DNA of 64,000 nt from Spirodela intermedia (GCA_902729315.2 LR746267.1:7504424-7568423); one strand, 5' to 3'. Counted from the first letter of the stretch, positions 37,642-52,472 are shown. Program-made: numbers and translations. The notes: a model not told the origin generated them from the letters alone.

Positions 37642-40600
37642 ATGGCGGTGACCAGGCGGTTTGGGGTCACTCCTCAACTAGGCAAGGAATTCGGGTTTTT
37701 AAGAGCTCTAGAACTGATGGTTTTTCGCCTTTCCGTTGGGAATTAGTGTTATAAGTTCGATGGTCTAACTATATGTCGATCACTCTGAGTATATTTCCGC
37801 TCGGTCTGTTGCGTATCGTGCGGCCCCTTTATGTTGTGGGGCTACGTAGTTGCCGTGGTACTTTGCTTAGGAACCATATTTTACTTTTTATTGTCAAACT
37901 TGTAGATTTTTGTAATCTTGAAAGCAAACAGGATCCTCGTGGTTGGAAGATTTTTTTTGGGGATTATTAATGGTTGATCTAGATCTTAACAAACTATATG
38001 TAACCTAATTTGACTCAATCACCACGCTTGATTTGGTAGACTCATTACCTTCTGTTTCTTTCTGTTGCTTTGAGTTTCTAGTCTTATGGCTCTTGGATTG
38101 GGAAATATAATGAATACACATCGCGATGTATTTAAATATGTGTAAGCTTATCTCAATATCGTTTCCCCTGAAAAATCTCTGTGAGCATGATTTGATTAGT
38201 TAATGTAAAAAATGTCACATTTTGGGAAAAAGTACAACTGGGATCTTCATATTTTCTTTCACTTGCCACGGAAAATCAATGAAAAAATTCTAAAATTTTC
38301 ATGGAATCATTTTATTTATGCTGAACTGTTGTCCTATGTCTATCTTGGACATCTGATTAAGGGTGTGGTTTTTATGCCTACCAAAGACTTGGAGTGTGGC
38401 TTGGAACGTTCAAAGAAGAAGCATGCCATTTGGCAAGCACGTACTTTCATGGGAATTATGACGATTCGAATGAAATACCATGATAAACTGAGATGGGATA
38501 AGTGGGGTAGGATAGTAAAGGAAATGGGGCAATCAAAGAGAAATAACCACAAATGATGCCGATTAATTTAAGAAATATCTAAGATCCATAAGGAGAATAT
38601 CATCTTGTATGAGTTTTCCTGAGAAGCATTCTAGAAGTACTCTCAATTAATCTTCCTATCCACTAAATAATTTCCGTTTCCTTCTTGAGCCCTAGTCAAA
38701 ATACAGTTATTTTTTTTATTCCTCTGAAATCAAATCATGATCACGATGTTTCCTTTGCACTTCTGAGATACCAGCTGTGAGTGGAAGATAGTTATCAGGT
38801 GAGCGCCTTTTAATTCTCTTAAGAGAAAGAAGGGGCAGTCTGAGAAGTGCTTAATGGATGATTTTCTTTGGCACAATGTAGGCATGCAAATGCCCTTATA
38901 TTCACCATCGGTAGTTTAAGTCCTTTGTTCCTCGCCATCAGTTAACTCCTAGGATTTTGCATAGAAACTACCTCCTATGAAACTCCAAACATAGCACATT
39001 CTAAGTTAGGACTTCGATTCTCTGTTTTGAGGTTGATCATAATGCGACTACAGCTTATGCATATTATCTTCTGGTCAACTCCAACTTTGTTCAGCACAGC
39101 AACGAGGTTTCCTTTTTGTTCTTCCTCCTAGTTTTTGAGATAAAATGCAAACTGTACCATGCCGTTTTAGCTCTTTTTGAGTACTTTATTCTTCTCGTCA
39201 TTGTTATTAGTTCCTCCTCTGACCAGTGGGAAAGGTGTCCCATACCCTGGATGATCATGACGGACTCTAGTAGATATGACTTTCTTATCATGCCCACGAC
39301 AGGACTGTGTAGTGTCGTCCCTCAATACTAAATGCTTTTTCTCGTCACTGTCATTATTAGCTGCCGATTTTTTTTCCATGGTTAATACTTGATACCTGCA
39401 TTTTTTGAGTCATATTGTTGTGGCATGTGCTTCTGAAAGAAAGTACAATGATTTTGGCTATTGGCTTATATTGTCTCCTTTGTGGGGTCCAAATTTATAC
39501 ACTCTTCATCTAATTGATTTTTTGAACTATATTAGAGCTGCGTATGCTTGATGATTGAATGTCATGTATTGATGAACCTAATCTTTGCAAGGTTAAGATA
39601 CTGAAGGCTGATGTTTGATTGAGGTATTATTCTAAATAGAAGACATACATGATCAGCCTGTCAAGACCAGCTCCATTCAATTGGCCTTCGCTGAACAACT
39701 CAGTTTCAGCATCACAGATCTTGTTTTCATGACAAAGAGTCATGGGACCAATTTTTTATTGGATTTTCTTTTCATTAGAGATCTAGCGTATACTATTGCA
39801 TAGAACATACACGCAATGACGTATTCCTGATGTAGCGGAATATTGGTAACTGTGTTGGGATTGCTAGTGGATACTCATAGGTGATTGAAAAATATGGCGG
39901 GCTGTCTTACACGCAACCTCTTGGGCTCTTTAGAATGAGAAGAATTGTTGAATTTTTTGACAAGAACTAATCAACTATCTGCTGTTTTGATGGAATCGGT
40001 TGTCGTAACATCATCAACGGTACAAGGAACTAAAAACATATTCCACTTCATTGTCAACTCTTCTATGCTCTTGTATGCTAAATGATAGAGATTATCAAGT
40101 TATTGAAGGGGAAAAGTTCGTTTCATATGTCCTATAATTTAAAGAATCGTAAAGGAGTATAATGTAGAGATTGTAAACAGGTTCTGAAGCGTTATATCCG
40201 TTTATGCATTTGGTTTCTTGCTCTATTTAGCGTTATTCGTGAATATCTAGGAGTAACATATTGCATTTTTTGATTTAAATAGCGAGTTCTTGGAATTGGA
40301 AGCAGCAATCACACCCAATGTTCAGTAGAAAATAGGCAAACTGCTTAGCCTTCCAAAAAATTGAATTGAGACCGCCATTTGATGTTTATTACATGCATGC
40401 ACTTCCATACTCTCATTTGTGCTTTTTTTTTTCTTTTCCGCAGATTTTTTGTTTTTTGGCTGAAAGAATTGCCAAATTGGATAGAAATCCTAAATTGCCA
40501 TCTGTGATTTTTTCTCGTTTATTTTTTGAGAATCTGACTCTTTCAGTGATCATAAACAGATATCGAGCAGATACTAGTAGAAGCTCAACATCGATGGTTA

Positions 40601-43600
40601 CGGCCAGCTGAAATTTGTGAAATTCTTCGAAATTATAGAAATTTTCGCATCGCCCCGGAGCCTCCAAACAGACCTCACAGTACGACTCCAATTTGTTTTC
40701 TTGTATAACATTTGAAGATCAATAACCTGTCTTTCCTTCAATTTTAAATCTTGAACTCTTTGAGGTAAGCTTATTGTGTCCAATTGCTTGTGTTGTACGC
40801 TTATCCAAATGCATTCATGGGAATCCATTCTCTTCCTCTGAAAGTTAGTCTGGTGCACTGTTTAGATTTAGCCGTAAATCCTAATGTGGTGGAAAATTCT
40901 TTGACAGGATAATGATTTTTCACTTCGTGACCTTATACCTTATATCTTCTTTGGTTTTAGTGCCCGGAATCAAATGGTACATAAAATAGATAAATGATTT
41001 GACATTATATATGCAAGAAAATAGCTTTGATTAGTTAAACGATAGATTGTTTGAGGATACTCTATGATAAATTCATTATCTGCATTTTTACATGATTTGA
41101 AGCAGGAACATGTTGACGCTCTTGTGATTCCTGTATAAACTTTATTCGATTATCTGAGTGAGATTTCATATCCTCTTTTTTGAGGGATACGAACGTGATT
41201 TTCTTAGAATAGTTGTTTGTTTAGAATTTCTTACGATTTCCTTTCATCCATTCAAGAGAAGAAGTAATCCTACACCCTAATCAACTCCCCTTTTTTATTT
41301 GAGAAAACCTTGGATTTCTTTTTTGTACAAGGATCCTATCTCTTTAAAAAGCAAGGATCTCCACTTTGTCAGAGAGAGCTACAAATTTTGCTGATGCCTT
41401 TTGAACTTAGTTCGCTGAATTAGCTGATTTGGATCGGAATTGGGAGGAAGTTTGGTTGATCCAATCCAAGTTGATATTGCACACTGTTGGTGGCATCCAA
41501 CAGTATTTGTATTTTTAATTCAATTCCAAGTTGATGTATTTTGGGCCTTTTGACAAAAGCAGTGATCCCTCCCTTTTTTGTTGTGCGGGAAGAGTAGATG
41601 AATAAACATTGTGCTACATGCTTATGTTGGATTTCTAGATCTCGTATTGTGGGGAGAATATTGTAATAGCCTGCAGTTATATTGGAAATATTGCATAGGG
41701 TTCTCACCCTATATAATGGGTGATAAATGGCAATGAAAGATGATATGGTTTTCCTCTGGGAGAGAGAAAAGTTCCTTGTCCATACCGTCCGTTTTCCTCT
41801 CTTTGTTTCGACAATTTAGATTATGGATGTCTTTTGATCTTTTATCTATTTGGTGGAAGCACATCTCGGTTCTTTTGTCCATCTTTTTTTATGTTGGTTG
41901 GGTTTTTATTTGTAATGGTGAATTAAAATGCTTGAGGGATAGAGATGGCAAACTAAATAGCGAAAAGAAGAAGCAGAAGAGGGCAAATCGAGGTTTCAAA
42001 GAGTAGAGATGGTAAACCAAACGTGTTGGCAGGACAATTACTTTTCTATCACGCCATCAACAACATTGCCCTCACAATGATCGGCTTCTCTCTTATTTAT
42101 AAATTTATACATCCTAGATTGAGTCACTTCACTCCCTAAGGAGCTAGCTAGTTTGATCTGATTTACTGTCATCAGTTCAATAGTAGTGATTAATGTCCTA
42201 TATACTGATTTATATTATTAAAATACACCAATATTGAATTAAACAATGGAATTTTGTTTGCTAAATATATATGCCTACCGTACTTACTATCAACATGGTT
42301 TCAAGTTCGATGATCCAATTCTTTTACTTGCTGTCAAAACTCCAGACTCTCTAAGGTTCCACACGCTATCTCTATTGTCTGTGTGCTAGATTCTTGAAAA
42401 AAGTGAGGGAGTGTGCTACAAAAGTCTCATGTTGAATGGGTGGACGAAATTCTGCAGTTGAAATATATGAGTAACTCCCTTTATTGCCAAACGTTTTTTG
42501 GTTGAATGATTTGTTAAGCATTAAGATAAATCTCACTAGTCATAAATGATTTTTCAAAAGATGACACTGACTAGACTCATATAACCAGTGCTACTAATTA
42601 GTGTTATGCTTTAAGGTGCCTATTTTCATTCCTCCCTCTTGATTCTCGATTTGCAAAATGATGTTCTGGAATAATACCCAAATAGCTCTGAATTTTTTGA
42701 TCAAATGATTTTGTACGGCTTGCTTCTCCTGCAGTTTTCCTCTTGCTAATTCCTTGAAAATGTTTTGCCTTGGCTTTCCCAGCTTTTCATCTTTGTATTG
42801 TTCCTTGTACCTTGCTTTTTAACCAGATAATTTTTTTAATATGACATGCATAATATTCTCTCTGCACACAATAACCCAGAGAGAAAGATAGTGGATAAAC
42901 CTGTGCGCTTTATTGCAATGTTGAATATTCTCGTCTCCTGTTCATCACATCAGAAGTGCTCATCGTATAACCTGACCTCAGATGCTTCATTTGTTCAGGT
43001 GGTTCACTTTTTCTTTTTGACCGGAAGGTACTAAGGTATTTTAGAAGGGATGGGCACAACTGGCGGAAAAAAAAGGATGGAAAGACAGTAAAGGAAGCTC
43101 ATGAGAGGCTAAAAGTAAGGCCACTGTAAATGTAATATCATTTCGCTCTTTCTCGCGTGCCTTTATGAGGCATTCTTTTAGTGAAAATGTGGCTTATCGG
43201 GCATAAAAAAGGATAAGAGTCTGAGCGCAAATGACTTTTTTCCTTTTTTGTAATATCATTTGAGATTGTTTCTTCCCTAACAGAACTCAGCTATGCACCA
43301 CTGGGTATGTGTCTTAGCGCAAATGGCTTTTAGTAATATCATTTGAGATTGTTTCTTCCCTAACATAACTCAGCTATGCACCACTGGGCATGTGTCAAGT
43401 ACATGCCTTGATGCAGGCTATTTACCTGCATGTTGGTTTGCTTATTTGGCTGATGTGGGAAATATTTCATGTTTGACGGATTAGAGTCTTCGACTATGGA
43501 ACTTTCAAGTTTTTTCTTTTTGGGCATGTGCTTTTACTATCCCTTTTAGGCTTCGTTTATTTATGTCCTATTTTAACAGTCTTAGATTGACGAAAAGTAT

Positions 43601-46600
43601 TATTTGTAGGTTGGAAGTGTTGATGTATTACACTGCTACTATGCTCATGGTGAAGAGAGTGAAAATTTTCAGAGACGGAGCTATTGGTTATTAGAAGAGT
43701 AAGATGATGTTCTCATTTTCTAGAATATTACTCTAATTGTAAACCTATCAATCAACATTATCTTGAGAATCTGGTGTAATGTTTAAATGAATAATAATAG
43801 GTAAGTTGACTGCCACTGGATCATATTGGAAACTAAAAGGTGAAAAAACCAAGTCGGATTATACCTACTGGGTTGGGAGCTGCCTTGATTTAGCTGTGAT
43901 ATGTGCTAGCATTTATGTGTACATGAAACACTTTCTGAAATAATTCATTCCCTTTATAACCTTTAACTACTGACTTGGCCGATCATGACTCAGCAAGTTG
44001 CGAACTGTAGCAGGGTTGATTATCTGCATGCAATTTTCCGGCTATGCTTATGGATAGTCTTTACGCTGTGTTCGGTTTATGTGAGGAGGAAGGGGAATCG
44101 TTAGGGTATGTTCCTTGGGTGTTCAATTTCTCAACATACAATTGGTATACAAGGAGATTTGGTGGATTTTACAGTACAGTAGGTTTGCAGCTGCACACAT
44201 TAGGACGTCCTGCCATAGAACATTAGGTCTATACTTTAGGGTACAAAAAAAACCCTACAGACAAGGAGTTTTCTGTCATAAAAAACGTTTTTTCTTAGTC
44301 CAATAATCCAGAGAGTTGCATATAAGATATGCCACGCTGAATTCTTTTCTCAGTCAGAGCTAATTCCACATTAATCATTACTCATCTTGCTGGTTTAGGT
44401 GCTGCCATCGTATACCTACATTCACCCCATCTCTTTGGAGAATGAATATGCAAGGAAAAAATACTCTGTAAATTGAACTCCACATTGCCAGATACTGTTT
44501 CGAGTTTCCCTTCCTTTGGAGTATTGAATGAATTTATAATATCTATCCTATCATTTCTTTCGTTGTATCCAGTACTCTTTACATATTTCCAAGGACCATG
44601 TCTATTACCGATATCTAAACATTGTGAACGCGCCATATGGGGTGAGTTTTGAAGTAGATATCATCAAAATGAGATATATACATCAAAGTTGCTACTAGGG
44701 AATTTTTGGAACTGCTTTTGGTTCATTTGTGTGATAAAAGGATACTTATCATCTTTTTTATCTCATTCATTTTTTGTTATTGGTACAGGGATTTTATGCA
44801 CATTGTTCTGGTTCACTATCGTGAAGTTCAGGTCATGCGTTTTCGCACTGAAGCAACTATTTTTGGTTATCTGGGATATATATCGATATTCTTGTCCAGT
44901 CTTTTTTATACAACTCTATTTTGATCATGATTTATGATTTACTCTATGAAGTCGTCCAAAATTTCTGTTCTGAATGTGGGCTAGATATCAATTATCTCCT
45001 TACTAGGTGAATATATCTTGTGCTTCTGGTAGCTCGAGGAGAGTAGATTCTTACCTTGATTGGCACTCAGCTGTTTAGGATTTTTGTTACCGTCACTTGC
45101 AATTATGAACTGAAGGGTCATTGATAATGGTTTTCATCAAGAGAGAACTGGGTTAGAAAAACCTGAGTTTCAAATAGTGCTATGGTCATACAGAAAATAA
45201 TAAAAATGGTTGTGTCAAGAGAAGAATTATATTTTAAAATCCTATCTTGATCAGATTGGTGAAAATACCTTTGTTGATGTAATTGGGGTACGGACTTCAA
45301 TTAAAGTATGCCCCTTTATGGGCTCTCATTGTAACATCTCTGGTTCTGAATCCTATTCAAATCTATCTGTATGTCTAGTGGGTTGAAAGACCGTTTTGCT
45401 TCTGGCGATCACAGATATTGTGAGTTTCGTATGATCTGAAGTTATGTTTAAATCTAGGCAATCCAATGTTCTGAGAGTATCAACTGTCACCTGGGTGCAC
45501 ATACCATCCGATTCCAATTTTTGGTGGACGATTCTGATCAACATTATGAGTCGGTCTAGTGCGAATCTGATGTCTCAGTGTAACTTGAAAAAGAAAAGGG
45601 ATTTTCAGAAGGGTGGACTGAGCTAACTTGGATTGTCTCTCTAGGAATATGTTATCACTCTTTTAGCAGAAAGAAGAAGTGGGAGGAGGAAGTTGCTGTA
45701 AGGACAGTGAAAAGAAAAAAAAAAAAAAAAAACACAGGGTCTTAGTATTGTGCTGGGTTCAGTTCGGCTAATGAAGGTTCTGTACTTCGAAATTATCTTT
45801 TAGTTATGCTCTTTTATAATAAGTTTTTTATTATTATTAACATTTGAAGTGTAGTAACATTTGTTGTTACTTTTCTTGGATTGCCCTTTTCCCAGAGCCT
45901 ACCAATTTGGTCGACCTGATCATGATCGGGATCAAATTGGATCTTCCCAATCTGTTAGCCTAATCTTGTTTCCAGAACAGTCATTGATTTGGCGCGTCCA
46001 ATTAGAATTTGATTCCACCAGCCTTTTCTCCCAGCATTCACCCCTTGTGATTTCCCTGAGTTTTACCCTGTTGTGCAAATTTTAATTTTCATTACATGGT
46101 GAATAAAGTGTCTATAACGAAACATAATATGATATACATTTTTAGTGACAAAGTACTTACAAAAGGATTATTGTGGATTACCTGCAGCCATGTCCGGCCA
46201 CTGTGGCCTGTGTGGCCTTAGGATGTTGTGATGGTGGCTATGGAAGTCACCCGCTATGATGGTGGACATTGTGTTTTGAAAACTAGTTTCAAAATATGTT
46301 CATTACAAATGATTTATAATTTTTATAAAAGGTTTCTCTTACAAAGTATAACTATTGGAGATTTAGTGTTATGAGTTTACTTTGGATACTCTATGAATAA
46401 TACCAAGTTGCTAGTGTTTGCAAAAGTTTTGTCCATGAAGAGGCTTAATTGGCGAAAAGTCATGTCTTCACTGTCCACTTTTCAACTTTTCTTGTTCAAA
46501 TGACCAGCTCTTGAGTTCGTTGAATTCATCCATCTTTTGTATCTTAAATACTTTATGCAGTTACTGCATTGTGGATGTTTTACATGATACATTCGTTCAT

Positions 46601-49600
46601 TAGTTGACACAAATTTTCTGCTTACAGGGTGGTAAAGCCAGCTTTGGTCGCAATAGAGACAGTGATGAAAGCTCACAGAGTGCTTTAATGGAAACTCCTG
46701 TTTCTTCTAATTCCTTATCGAATCCTAACCAAATGCGCTCACAAATCACAGATGTTGAGAGCCTAGGCAGTGCGCACGCGTCTGAATTTGAGGATGCTGA
46801 GTCTGGTATGTAATTTACTCTCTCTTTACCACTATGCTTCGCATCATCTTAGCAGAACAACGACATAAAACATAATAAATTACTCATTAAAAAAATGTCT
46901 GCACTGAAGATAGATTTTACTGATTCATATTTCCGATTATGCACCTTTCTTTCAGTGTATCTAAAGCGAAATTCGATGCAGCAGATAATTATCAAGCAAG
47001 CTCCAGATACCACCCTTACACTGAGTCTCAAGAGTCAGAGAAGCCTGTGATAGATGCTTCCATCCTGAATCCGTATTTTCCGGTTCCTTATTCAAATACC
47101 GAAGGTGGCGAGTATTTTTTTCTTCAAATTATTTGTATTTCATTTTACTCCCTTGCGTGGTAAATCAGATTTAATTTGATAGGTCTTCTTTATTTATCCT
47201 GCTGCAGGTTGCTACCCTGGAGCCTCATCTGGATCTAATTATTTACCAGTTACTCCAGAGGGAATGACTAGGGTTTTCAATGGACTGGGATCTGGGTTTG
47301 GCTCTCAAACACCAGATGACTTATCATCGTGGGATAAGGTCTTGGAACATTGCACGACAGCATTTCCTACTGTCTCATTCCCAGCAACAACAACGACATT
47401 TACAGAACCTTATCACGTGGAAGGGAGTGTTGACCGTGAACCTTCAAGGCTTGGGGAAACCGCCGTATATGCAGATGATCTAAATAAAGACGTTATTGGC
47501 TCTTCTAAGTTTGATGAAAACTGTCAGGTAACCTATCATCAATTTGAAAATAATTTGTAAATCTTGGGCTGCTGAGATGTATTAGCTGTGAAAACTCAGA
47601 AAGCCACCATGACAATTGCCAATAAATCGTTGACCAACTTATCCAATCGTTAGGATCATGCCAGATGAAAATTACCTTACGGGCAAGGTTGCTGGATTGA
47701 ACGAGTGCTATTTAAGGATGCAATGAAAGATAGCGCTTGGCAGATAATATCAAAGAGTTACCATTAGTGTAGTTTTTTGGTTCCCTTGTGCACTATGGTC
47801 ATGGTTAGCACCTAGAAATGATGGGAAACTATAATCTACTGCTGCATGTTGCACTGAAAATCCCGTTATCTCTGAGCAATCTGTCTAGCATGTCTTGGTC
47901 TGCGTTTTGGGGAGTGGCATTAAGTAACATCTAGAAATTCTTGGTTTTTAGGAGGCCTTGTTTTCAGCTAGTCGTTTTGGTAAAACCCCTATGCACTGAT
48001 ATTTAAAATATCTGAGGATGTGATTCATTGGTCAGCATTTACCATTATTCATTATGTTAAAGTTTTATTCAGTGAATTTGGTGCTCTAATGCTAGATTTG
48101 ATGTCTAAGTTATTTGTAACCATTGTCATGTTTCATTGTTTCGCATGTCACATAATTTAGTTACATCCTTATTCTTTTAACTACTGGATTTGAAGAATAT
48201 AGCACTCAACTTATCAGATAGTATCATCTAAAAAGTGAATCTCACTTAAACTCTCTCGCAGGTGCCTAGTTATGAAGCGAGCTCTGTTTTGAAATCGAAT
48301 GTGGATGCAAAAAGTGCTCCATCTAAAGCAGGATGCGGCAAGTACTCCCTTCTAAAGCAGTTGTCAATGGAAATCTCCAGTAGTGAAAATGATGGTGGCT
48401 TAAGGAAATGTGATAGCTTCTGTCGATGGATGAGCAAAGAACTAGGAGAAGTAGATGACTCGCAAATGCAAATGAACTCCGCCCACTACTGGAGCCCGGT
48501 TGAAGGTGAAAACGCGGTTGAGGACTCTGGGATGCCACACAGTGACGACATGTACTTGTTAAGCCCCTCGCTTTCCCAAGATCAGCTTTTCAGCATTATT
48601 GATTTTTCACCCCATTGGGGTTATGCAGGCTTAGAAACCAAGGTATTCATGATTTTAGCACTTCACATCACTCTCTATCTGAAGGCGTTTTAAGACACCA
48701 ATTGAAACTGGCATCTTATCATTTGATTTTAATGGGCGTTGACATCCTTAAACATGATTAGTTCTGACGAAAATTTTATTTTATTTCTGATTATATAACA
48801 GATTCTAGTTACGGGCTCATTCTTGACGGACAAAATTGATGTGGACAAGTGTAAATGGTCGTGTATGTTTGGGGAAGTGGAAGTTCCTGCTCAAATTGTA
48901 GCAGATGGCGTTCTTCGTTGCCATGCTCCACTACATAAACCTGGAAGGGTCCATTTCTATGTGACTTGTTCTAACAGGTTAGCTTGTAGCGAAATCCGGG
49001 AATTTGAATATCGTGTCAGCTGCCCTCAATATATGGAGATTTCAGATTCTTATGGGGGCTCTGCAAGTGATTATCAACTTCATATTCGCCTTGAAAAGCT
49101 TTTATCTATTGAATTTGATGATATTCAAAAGTCTGTTTCTGGTTTAAGTGGTGCGAAACTTCATTTAAGCAGTAAAGTTAGCTCGCTGCTTAGAGAAAAT
49201 GATGACGATTGGTCCAGCATATTAAATCCTCCAAGCAATAAGGAGTTTCATTCTGGCAAAGCAAGCGATCAATTCCTCGAGAAGCTACTGAAACCGAAGT
49301 TGCGTGCATGGCTTCTCTACAAAATAGCTGATGAAGGAAAGGGTCCAAATGTTTTAGATGAAGAGGGACAGGGCGTGCTTCATTTGGCTTCTGCTCTTGG
49401 CTATGATTGGGCTATAGCGCCAACTGTGGCTGCTGGTGTGAGTATCGACTTTCGTGATGTGCATGGGTGGACTGCTCTACACTGGGCAGCATCTTGTGGC
49501 AGGTAAGAGCTTTTGGGATGCATATCTTTCAGTTGTGGCACATCTCATATCTTAATGATCTAAAGACAATTTTGGGTTTGATTTGGCCCTTGTAATTTCA

Positions 49601-52472
49601 GGGAAAGGACGGTTGTTTCTCTTTTTACTTTGGATGCAGCCCCTGGTGCATTAACTGATCCGACTCCAAAGTTTCCAAGTGGAAGAACACCTGCTGATCT
49701 GGCTTCTGTCAATGGACACAAAGGGATCGCTGGTTTTCTTGCTGAATCTTCTTTGACCAAACATCTTTCGATCCTCACTTTGAAGGATATGGGCACCAGC
49801 AGTGTCACGGAGGCATCCAGCTTGGAAGCTTTTGAAGATGTTGCAAGGACCGCCGCACAGACTATCGATAGGAATATGCAGGCTGGATTGAGTGCCATCC
49901 GTAAAGCTGCCCAGGCTCATGCCCGCATTCACCAAGCTTTCAGGATCGATTCATTCCATAGGAAGAAGCTTTCGGAGCTTGCTGATGACAAGTTCGGAAT
50001 GTCAGACGAGGATGCTCTTTCACATGTATCTATTAAGACAAACAAATCTGGTCCGAGTGATGAGCCTGTGGCTGCTGCAATAAGAATTCAGAACAAGTTT
50101 CGAGGCTGGAAGGGTAGAAAAGAGTTCTTGATAACCCGTCAACGGATAATTAAGATACAGGTACACATTCCTATCTTGACATTTTCTGAATTGCACACAC
50201 ACACACACACAACACACACATGTTTATCCTGGAAATCCTTTGAGGTTATCTGTCATTTCTGGGTTTCATACCTGTCTACAACTTTCTCTCGAAAGCTGTG
50301 GATGTCAACAATCAGGCCTATTTTTATTTTTATTTTTACTGAGAATGCACAGAAACCTGTTCAAAGTTAGACATTTGTTTTCTTTCACGGAGATATAACC
50401 AGGGTGAGGCATTTAATTTATTTTTTTTGTAAAAATTATCTTCACCGAAAAGCAGCTGAAAGTAGTATTTATGCGACGTCAGCTAATTTAGAAACCAATA
50501 TAATGCCAATTTGGAAGCTGGAGCTTTCCCTTAAAAGATTAGCAAAGATTACTTCTTCAAAATCGCAGCACTCACCCTATGAAATGCCTTGCAAAAAGCA
50601 TACCTTATGTGGATGAAAGCTCATTGTGAGCGATGAAAGAACCAGTTCTTAGCTTGCGGATTTGACTCCAAAACATGAGTGAACATCGTGGGAATTATCA
50701 AGGGAAGAATTTCTTTACTGTTAGGAGGTCCCAGGCTATCTGCTGGTGGAGGCGAGGCTGAAGACCAGGCAAACACCGAATAAGCGGTTTAAACTCGAAA
50801 CTTGATCTTCAACTGAATGCCAAAAATGCCGTGATTTCCAGAAATAGGCAGATGTATGCTCCTGGGTAGAGGATCTATGGATTGTTGATTTGCAGACCTT
50901 GAACTTCGACTGAATGCCAAGAGTGCTGTGATTTCTAGAAAGAAGCAAAAGCATGCTCCCGGGTAGAAAAAATCTATTGGTATTGATTTCGGATAAGTGA
51001 CATATCGAAAGAGGCAGAAGGTGAGACCATTGAATGTTCTTGACTGCCTGTGACCCATGTGAGATGTGTGAAGCAGACGATCCTTGAGGGCCTGAGAACA
51101 AGGTGTACTGAGAAAGTTTAGATGAGCTCATGCGAAATGTAGTACGATCGAGTTTAGAGTATTGAATGCTGGAGTTCTCTGTCTATGAAGCTTCATTGTT
51201 GCTTAAAAGCTGTCATCCATGGCATCATGACCTAGTTTTCTGCTCTCTCATCTTGATATTCTGCAGAAGATGGATCTATCTTTATCCTTCTGGATGGACT
51301 TCCTAGGTTTTCGGTTCTTTGGTCATTTTGAGTACTGGTGGTACTGGACCACGAAATTATCTATTTTAAAGTTTCCAAAAGCACACAATTCTATCTTTTA
51401 TAGTTTAAAATGTTTGTTGGATGTGTCAGTCGGATTATTATTACATTGTGAACATCGACCAGTAAGTTTGATGGTTCCCAGTATCTTAATGGAAAACTAT
51501 GCTATGGATTCCATGTGGATGTTACTTGGAGTAAGAAAAAGGAGAAAATAGAAGGGTTTTACAAGGGTCTCTCCTTTTCTTGCTGCAAGGGATGAGACCC
51601 AATCGAATTTCTTTTTAACCCATAGAATTTCTAAATTTCTTCCTTTCTTTCAACCTTCGAACTCATGGCTTCCCTGTGGCTATGGCTAGGCCCATGTACG
51701 CGGTCATCTAGTGAGGAAGCATAATGCAAACGACATCCTCTGGTCAGTGGGAATCGTGGAGAAAATAATACTAAGATGGAGGCGAAAAGGAAGCGGCCTG
51801 AGAGGGTTCCGCTCGCAAGGATTGCCTGATGGCCCCGGCACACATGATCGAACAACCCAGCAGGATGACCACGATTTCCTGAAAGAAGGCAGAAGACAGA
51901 CCGAAGCTAGGCTGGAGAAAGCCCTTGCCAGGGTGAAGTCCATGGTTCAGTACCCCGACGCAAGAGATCAATACCAAAGGCTGCTGACCGTCGCTGAAGA
52001 GTTTCAAGAGTCTAAGGTAAAGCCAGTTCATTGTCGCCCAATTTTTCCACTTTTTTTCTATCTTTATATGCATGAATTAAAAGCTACCGCATCAAGGTCT
52101 GAGTCACAATATTGGCTAGGCTCTGTATAATACCCCCTCATCAGTTGGAGGGGGGGGGGAAGCTACCTTCTCCGCTCATAGTCAGTTTTGATTTGAATGG
52201 CCCAATGATCTCACATAGTCCAGGAGGCCCAGATTTTGTAAAGAGTACCACATTGGTAGGGAGGGAGAAAAACAAATCCACAACTGATGGCATCGTTCAA
52301 TCAATTAATTCTGAGTTCACCCTGCAGTACGTGGCAATAATTCATGAACTGTTAATGAATCCTCTGTTTCTTTCCATTGCAGGCGTTAATAGAGAAGGTT
52401 TTAAATGATCCCGGCGATGGCGAAGGTGACATGATGTTTGATGAGCTTCTCGGGGACGAGAACCTCTCATGA
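37642..52472 (+). CDS. CAMTA: Calmodulin-binding transcription activator (CAMTA)
   Basis: Thirteen exons: 37642-37681, 40560-40679, 42999-43114, 43610-43698, 44789-44831, 46628-46805, 46985-47104, 47208-47527, 48262-48642, 48802-49502, 49602-50160, 51690-52016, 52383-52472; 1027 aa, close to Arabidopsis CAMTA3. It is a nuclear, calcium/calmodulin-controlled transcription factor of cold, defence and general stress responses that binds CGCG-type boxes. Domains in order are CG-1 (about 14-136; EAQHRWLRPAEICEIL, SLFLFDRKVLRYFR, GSVDVLHCYYAHGEE), TIG (from about 470; ILVTGSFL), ankyrin repeats (about 645-745; GQGVLHLASALGYDWAI, HGWTALHWAASCGR), IQ motifs (about 858-900; AAAIRIQNKFRGWKGRK, IIKIQAHVRGH) and the calmodulin-binding helix ILWSVGIVEKIILRWRRK. 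The TIG domain places it in the CAMTA1/2/3 type. Intron 1 begins with GC instead of GT. The exon 7 acceptor has alternatives described in the findings. Confidence 0.95.
43224..43400. repeat. Two-copy tandem duplication, 92-bp period, in CAMTA intron 3
   Basis: The block starting AGCGCAAATG at 43224 recurs at 43316. Both copies contain TAATATCATTTGAGATTGTT and CAGCTATGCACCACTGGG, with few differences, so the event is fairly recent. Confidence 0.88.

Noticed and set aside
38212-38556. 114-codon open frame inside CAMTA intron 1
   Set aside because: It has no recognisable domain, no supporting splice pattern and chance-level length for a long intron; it could be a repeat fragment, but I cannot show it.
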